Below, one piece after another: positions 60,296 through 64,000 of a stretch of DNA of 64,000 bases. The position numbers and the translations under genes were made by a program. The notes below the pieces were generated by a model, which ran no database searches, was not told the DNA's origin, and was given only the letters and a program-made list of their open reading frames with translations. This stretch comes from Sanyastnella coralliicola (lineage in GTDB: Bacteria; Bacteroidota; Bacteroidia; Flavobacteriales_D; Sanyastnellaceae): NCBI RefSeq assembly GCF_030845195.1, contig NZ_CP132543.1, positions 3,737,501 to 3,801,500 of the forward strand, read 5' to 3'. Within the stretch, counting starts at the first letter, position 1. Each line of letters opens with the position of its first letter.

Positions 60296-60712
60296 TTAGT
60301 TGGAAGGGCTGAATTCCTTGACTAGCGCGGTGTCTCCTTTTTCATCAAAGAAGACCCAGTTGCCTACTTTTTGACCTTGGTCGAAGAAGGAAAGGATGTG
60401 AATATTTCCGTTCGCATGCCATGCCGTGAAATCGCCGTGTTTGAGTCCGTCCTGGTAGTAATGAACGCTCCATGGCGTGCCATTTTCATAGAAACTCTGC
60501 CACTTTCCATCGCGTTTACCGGCTTTCATGTCGCCTTTCTTGAAAATGGCTCCATTGCTGTAAAAGTGCGTTTCAGTGCGATTCAGCGAGTCAGACTCTA
60601 GGTAGCTATAGACCACTTTAGGCGAGCCGTCTCCAAAGGTTGAAATGACGTGATCAACAGGTTCCGCGCAAGCGAAAAAAAGCAAGAACAACAGCAGATA
60701 CCAGGGCTTCAT
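60296..60712 (-). CDS. MORN-repeat lipoprotein
   Basis: 138 residues. A lipoprotein signal (MKPWYLLLFLLFFAC) is followed by four to five MORN/YwqK-like units (HFYSNGAIFKKGDMKAGKRD, GKWQSFYENGTPWSVHYYQD, GLKHGDFTAWHANGNIHILS). The automatic name 'YwqK antitoxin' is often given to such proteins, but no toxin gene is present. The ATG overlaps the ispB-like stop (ATGA type, four bases). The TTCCGCGCAAGCGAA motif (60662-60676) sits at the lipobox codons. Confidence 0.8.
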   Translation of the reverse strand: MKPWYLLLFLLFFACAEPVDHVISTFGDGSPKVVYSYLESDSLNRTETHFYSNGAIFKKGDMKAGKRDGKWQSFYENGTPWSVHYYQDGLKHGDFTAWHANGNIHILSFFDQGQKVGNWVFFDEKGDTALVKEFSPSN

Positions 60713-61683
60713 TTTTTTCGATTGATCGTGTAATGTACCAATTCACGCAGGGAAGTTTTCGAATCACTTTCCGGAAATTCTTCTAAAATAGCCAGCGCTT
60801 TGTGGGTGTATTCCATCATGCGATCGTGAGCATATTTTAGTCCGTCAGTGCTCACCACATAGTCAATCACCTGTTTCACCTTCTCAGGGTTTTCGTGGTG
60901 GTTTTTAACAATATTGATCACTTTTCTGCGCTCGTTGGCTGGTGCAATATTCAGGGCACGGATCAACGGCAAGGTCATCTTGCGTTCTTTGATATCGATC
61001 CCTGTTGGCTTTCCTATGTCTTCCGGGCCTCCATAGTCGAATAGGTCATCCTTGATTTGGAATGCGATACCCACGTATTCACCGAATAGTCGAAGTTTTT
61101 CTTGGGTTTCTTTATCGCCTCCGGCGGAAGCGGCACCAGCTTCGCAGCAAGAAGCAATCAGAGAAGCGGTTTTGCGGCGAATGATTTCGAAGTACACTTC
61201 TTCATTGATATTCAGCTTACGCGCTTTTTCAATCTGAAGAAGTTCTCCTTCACTCATTTCGCGAACCGCATTGGATACGATGCGAAGGATATCGAACTCA
61301 CCATTGTCAACCGACATGAGCAAACCACGCGAAAGCAGGTAATCCCCTACCAAAACAGCGATTTTGTTCTTCCACAGGGCATTCACGGAGAAGAAGCCTC
61401 GACGTTTGTATGCGTCGTCAACGACGTCGTCGTGAACTAAAGTAGCGGTGTGAAGAAGTTCGATGAGTGAAGCTGCAGTATAGGTAGACTCTACAACCCC
61501 TCCACAAACATTGGCAGACAGAAACACGAACATTGGTCGCATCTGTTTTCCCTTGCGCTTGATAATGTAGTGTGTGATCTTATCAAGAAGTGGCGTCTCG
61601 CTTTTCATCGCTTCCTTGAAGTGCGATTCAAAACGAGCCATTTCGTTTGCGATCGGAGCTTTTATTTCTGCAACTGTGGCCAT
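60709..61683 (-). CDS. Polyprenyl (octaprenyl-type) diphosphate synthase
   Basis: 324 residues. The trans-prenyltransferase motifs are present: first Asp-rich region HDDVVDDAYKRRG, second IKDDLFDYGG, and GKQMRPMFVFLSANVCGG near the N-terminus. It elongates isoprenoid chains for the menaquinone side chain. The chain length cannot be given from sequence alone. A promoter abuts the start (61692-61724). It heads the minus-strand run with the MORN lipoprotein and glucosaminidase. Confidence 0.93.
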   Translation of the reverse strand: MATVAEIKAPIANEMARFESHFKEAMKSETPLLDKITHYIIKRKGKQMRPMFVFLSANVCGGVVESTYTAASLIELLHTATLVHDDVVDDAYKRRGFFSVNALWKNKIAVLVGDYLLSRGLLMSVDNGEFDILRIVSNAVREMSEGELLQIEKARKLNINEEVYFEIIRRKTASLIASCCEAGAASAGGDKETQEKLRLFGEYVGIAFQIKDDLFDYGGPEDIGKPTGIDIKERKMTLPLIRALNIAPANERRKVINIVKNHHENPEKVKQVIDYVVSTDGLKYAHDRMMEYTHKALAILEEFPESDSKTSLRELVHYTINRKK

Positions 61684-61691
61684 TCAGCGTC

Positions 61692-61724
61692 CAAATTTAG
61701 CGTTTTCCACATCCATGATTCCAA
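61692..61724 (-). promoter_or_regulatory. Promoter of the polyprenyl synthase gene
   Basis: TTG (61724-61722), a 22-base spacer and TAAATTTG (61699-61692, exact TAnnTTTG) on the minus strand. The -7 box ends eight bases before the ATG at 61683, predicting an almost leaderless transcript. Confidence 0.5.
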
Positions 61725-61803
61725 TTAATGTCATCTAAGATGCTTTTCTGAGCGTTTGTACCGTCGTACCTTGCGTTAATAATTGATTGCTAAGCCTTAT
61801 CTG

Positions 61804-64000
61804 ATGATACTAACAAAACTCTTGAGAAGCTGTTTCCTTGCGGTTGCAGTTTTACTTTCTTCAAGCCTCTTTGCACAGCTGTGCCAGCATCCAGGAGGTC
61901 ATACCGTACAATGCATGGGTCTGATCGGCCTTGAAGAACAGCATGATTCATTTATTGCACCCCCAGCGAGCTTCGTTCCGAACGGAGAGCGTGATGTGGT
62001 CATTTCAGTGAATTACAACGGCTTCACTCCTGAAGCACAAGCGGCATTTCAATACGCCGTTGACATTTGGTCATCGCTGTTGACGTCAAGTGTGCCAATC
62101 ATTATTGATGCAACTTGGGAAGACATTGACGGAAATACTCTTGGATTCGCAGGAGCTTCTGGTTACTTCCAGAATTTCGCCAATGCCCCTGAAGCAAATA
62201 CTTTCTACCCTTCAGCCTTGGCTGATAAGCTGGCAGGCTTCAACCTTCAAGGTGGAGCTGACATCGAAGCAAGCTTTGATAGCGGCACGAACTGGTACTT
62301 CGGAACAGACGGTAACCCCGGCTTTGGTCAGTTCGACTTCGTATCTGTGGTGCTGCACGAGCTCGGTCACGGACTTGGCGTGGTTGGTTCTGCAGGCGTT
62401 GATGGAACTACAGGGTTCTTCTTCTTCAGCAATCCTTCTATTTATGACACTTACGTGGAAAACGGATCGAACTCATCGATCTTGAATTTCCCAGACAATA
62501 GCTTCTCGCTTTACCAGCAGCTAACTTCTGATAACCTGTTCTGGAACGGACCCGCAGCAGTTGGCAACAATGGTGGTACTGACCCACAACTTTACGCTCC
62601 GAGTTCTTGGGCGCAAGGGTCAAGCTACTCACACGTTGATGAAGACTCATATCCTGCGGGGAATGCAAACTCGCTGATGACACCGTTCATTGCACCAGGT
62701 GAAGCGATCCACGATCCGGGTCCAATCATCATGGGATTGATGGAAGACATCGGTTGGACTGTAGAAGAGCCAGCACCATGTGTAGACAGCGGTTACACAT
62801 TCTCACTGACTCCTGATTGCTACGGTTCAGAAATCACTTGGGAAGTACTCAATAGTAACGGAGTTGCAGTGGCTTCTGGAGGTCCTTACGCTGATCTTCT
62901 TCCTGAGTCGATTACAACGATTGACACTGATTTATGTCTGACTTCTGGCTGTTACACATTCAATATCTATGACTCTTTTGGAGATGGATTGAATGGTTCT
63001 GCTGAAGCAGGATGTGGTGTTGACGGTGACTTCACCATGTTTGATGAAAATGGAGCTGTTGTGTTTACGATGGCTAGCTCTACCTATGGTGATCAAGACA
63101 CTTACGATTTCTGTGTAGATGACAACGGTGGCGGAGGTGACGATTGTACCAACCTAGATATGGACATCGTTGAAGGACCTTGTGCGGATAACGGCAACGG
63201 ACTTCTACCAACGATCACGTTGACAATGACTTGGAATGGCGATTGTATCGTTCAAGACTTCTGTTTCTCTACAGACGGGGTAAACTTCGATTGTTTTGAC
63301 CTCCCTGCATTGGCTGATCCAATTCTACTTGAATCTGGAGACCCATTGGATTTTGTTGACCTCGATCCGAACACGGAATACACATTCTACTATACCCTCA
63401 CTGATGGCGCTACTTCTGGGGAATATACCTTCACAACAGGTGACTGTAACAACGAAGACACCATCTGTGACTGTCTTGGTACGGAACACACCATTGGTGT
63501 ATTGACTTGGTTGGGCGATGGCTTTGAAGACGACGGAACTTACCAGTGGGAAGGTCAGCCTGTAGACTTCAACTGTGAAACTTGGGGTTACGATTGTGGT
63601 GACTTCGGAACGGTAGGCGATCCATTCGGTGTTTGTGATGGTAACCTCCCTCCGAACAACGGGTGTGGAGACCTCACTTCTTGCACTAACCTAGATATGA
63701 CGGTCATCGATACAGGATGTGCCGATAACGGATTTGGTGAGTTGCCAACGATCGATGTGCTTGTAAGCTGGAATGGAGACTGTCTAGTAGAAGACTTCTG
63801 CTTTGCCATCGATGGTGAAACATTCACTTGTTTCAACCTGCCGACGCAAGATCCACCATTGCTGATTGAATCAGGTGATGCGATTGGATTCATCAACCTT
63901 GATCCAGACACAGAGTACACATTCTACTACACGCTTTCTGATGGAACGGTTTCTGAAGAGTTCCTGTACACAAGCAGCAACTGTGACGACGAAGTATTCG
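61804..64000 (+). CDS. Secreted zinc metalloprotease with repeated Cys-rich modules (3' end outside window)
   Basis: The frame is open from the ATG at 61804 through the right edge (732 codons seen). The signal peptide MILTKLLRSCFLAVAVLLSS ends in LFAQ. The catalytic region (about 40-325) has HELGHGLGVVGSAG near residue 185: the HExxH pair is clear, but the usual third His/Asp ten residues after the first His is Gly, so the third ligand must lie elsewhere. A CSD-like module (CYTFNIYDSFGDGLNGS) follows. Next come at least two copies of a Cys-rich module (CTNLDMDIVEGPCADNG and CTNLDMTVIDTGCADNG, each ending TEYTFYYTL). A T9SS sorting domain is expected beyond the edge. Confidence 0.8.
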   Translation, partial: MILTKLLRSCFLAVAVLLSSSLFAQLCQHPGGHTVQCMGLIGLEEQHDSFIAPPASFVPNGERDVVISVNYNGFTPEAQAAFQYAVDIWSSLLTSSVPIIIDATWEDIDGNTLGFAGASGYFQNFANAPEANTFYPSALADKLAGFNLQGGADIEASFDSGTNWYFGTDGNPGFGQFDFVSVVLHELGHGLGVVGSAGVDGTTGFFFFSNPSIYDTYVENGSNSSILNFPDNSFSLYQQLTSDNLFWNGPAAVGNNGGTDPQLYAPSSWAQGSSYSHVDEDSYPAGNANSLMTPFIAPGEAIHDPGPIIMGLMEDIGWTVEEPAPCVDSGYTFSLTPDCYGSEITWEVLNSNGVAVASGGPYADLLPESITTIDTDLCLTSGCYTFNIYDSFGDGLNGSAEAGCGVDGDFTMFDENGAVVFTMASSTYGDQDTYDFCVDDNGGGGDDCTNLDMDIVEGPCADNGNGLLPTITLTMTWNGDCIVQDFCFSTDGVNFDCFDLPALADPILLESGDPLDFVDLDPNTEYTFYYTLTDGATSGEYTFTTGDCNNEDTICDCLGTEHTIGVLTWLGDGFEDDGTYQWEGQPVDFNCETWGYDCGDFGTVGDPFGVCDGNLPPNNGCGDLTSCTNLDMTVIDTGCADNGFGELPTIDVLVSWNGDCLVEDFCFAIDGETFTCFNLPTQDPPLLIESGDAIGFINLDPDTEYTFYYTLSDGTVSEEFLYTSSNCDDEVF

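Noticed and set aside
60296-60712. Toxin-antitoxin system (YwqK-type antitoxin)
   Set aside because: The MORN lipoprotein has no adjacent toxin gene and has an export signal.

Overview
The window looks like chromosomal DNA of a Bacteroidota bacterium, most likely a marine member of Flavobacteriales. The evidence is the set of secreted proteins with type IX secretion (T9SS) C-terminal sorting domains of both type A and type B, a TonB receptor paired with a DUF4249 lipoprotein, DUF4292 and CHU_C/SBBP families, two sensor kinases with Reg_prop/Y_Y_Y propeller sensors, and promoter-like sequences of the Bacteroidota TTG/TAnnTTTG type instead of -35/-10 boxes. No rRNA, tRNA, CRISPR array, insertion sequence or prophage was recognised.

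Layout. 1-4140: the end of one T9SS adhesin-like gene and a complete relative with seven tandem modules. 4145-6127: O-antigen ligase fused to TPRs. 6224-12534: secreted propeller protein, SRPBCC protein, AraC regulator and hybrid sensor kinase. 12667-15054: M43 metalloprotease. 15364-22112: ftsX, a DUF4249/TonB receptor pair, slyD-type FKBP, a DUF2199 gene and an exported superoxide dismutase. 22430-27178: AsmA-like protein, an RsmF-type rRNA methyltransferase and a membrane protein. 27175-29626: ECF sigma factor, TPR anti-sigma-like protein and a TonB plug-only protein. 29627-30507: an 880-base non-coding stretch full of hairpins and degenerate tandem repeats. 30508-34845: giant SBBP/PKD type-B T9SS protein. 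34846-40115: an operon (dut, sugar nucleotidyltransferase, TPR lipoprotein, DUF4292 lipoprotein, EnvC-like M23). 40189-50625: a crotonase and two large paralogous T9SS proteins. 50707-52846: lipoprotein and double ABC ATPase. 52930-61683: a minus-strand run of polyprenyl synthase, MORN lipoprotein, glucosaminidase, LytS/LytR-type two-component system, hmgA and hppD. 61804 to the end: a secreted metalloprotease that runs off the window.

How the genes work together. Most products act at the envelope: surface proteins exported by T9SS, lipoproteins, cell-wall hydrolases and their regulator (FtsX, EnvC-like, glucosaminidase), LPS and isoprenoid synthesis, and three sensory systems (hybrid kinase, LytS/LytR, ECF sigma/anti-sigma). 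HppD and HmgA are consecutive steps of tyrosine degradation.

The most unusual signals are not genes. (1) A 13-base motif, TTCCGCGNTAGCG, occurs 12 times without mismatch in 64 kb, in several reading frames and once between genes, where chance predicts about 0.01. (2) A family of elements made of a degenerate short tandem-repeat tract next to a REP-like hairpin lies at several gene borders. One copy is built in frame into the anti-sigma-like gene, and its palindrome differs from another copy by paired changes that keep the symmetry.
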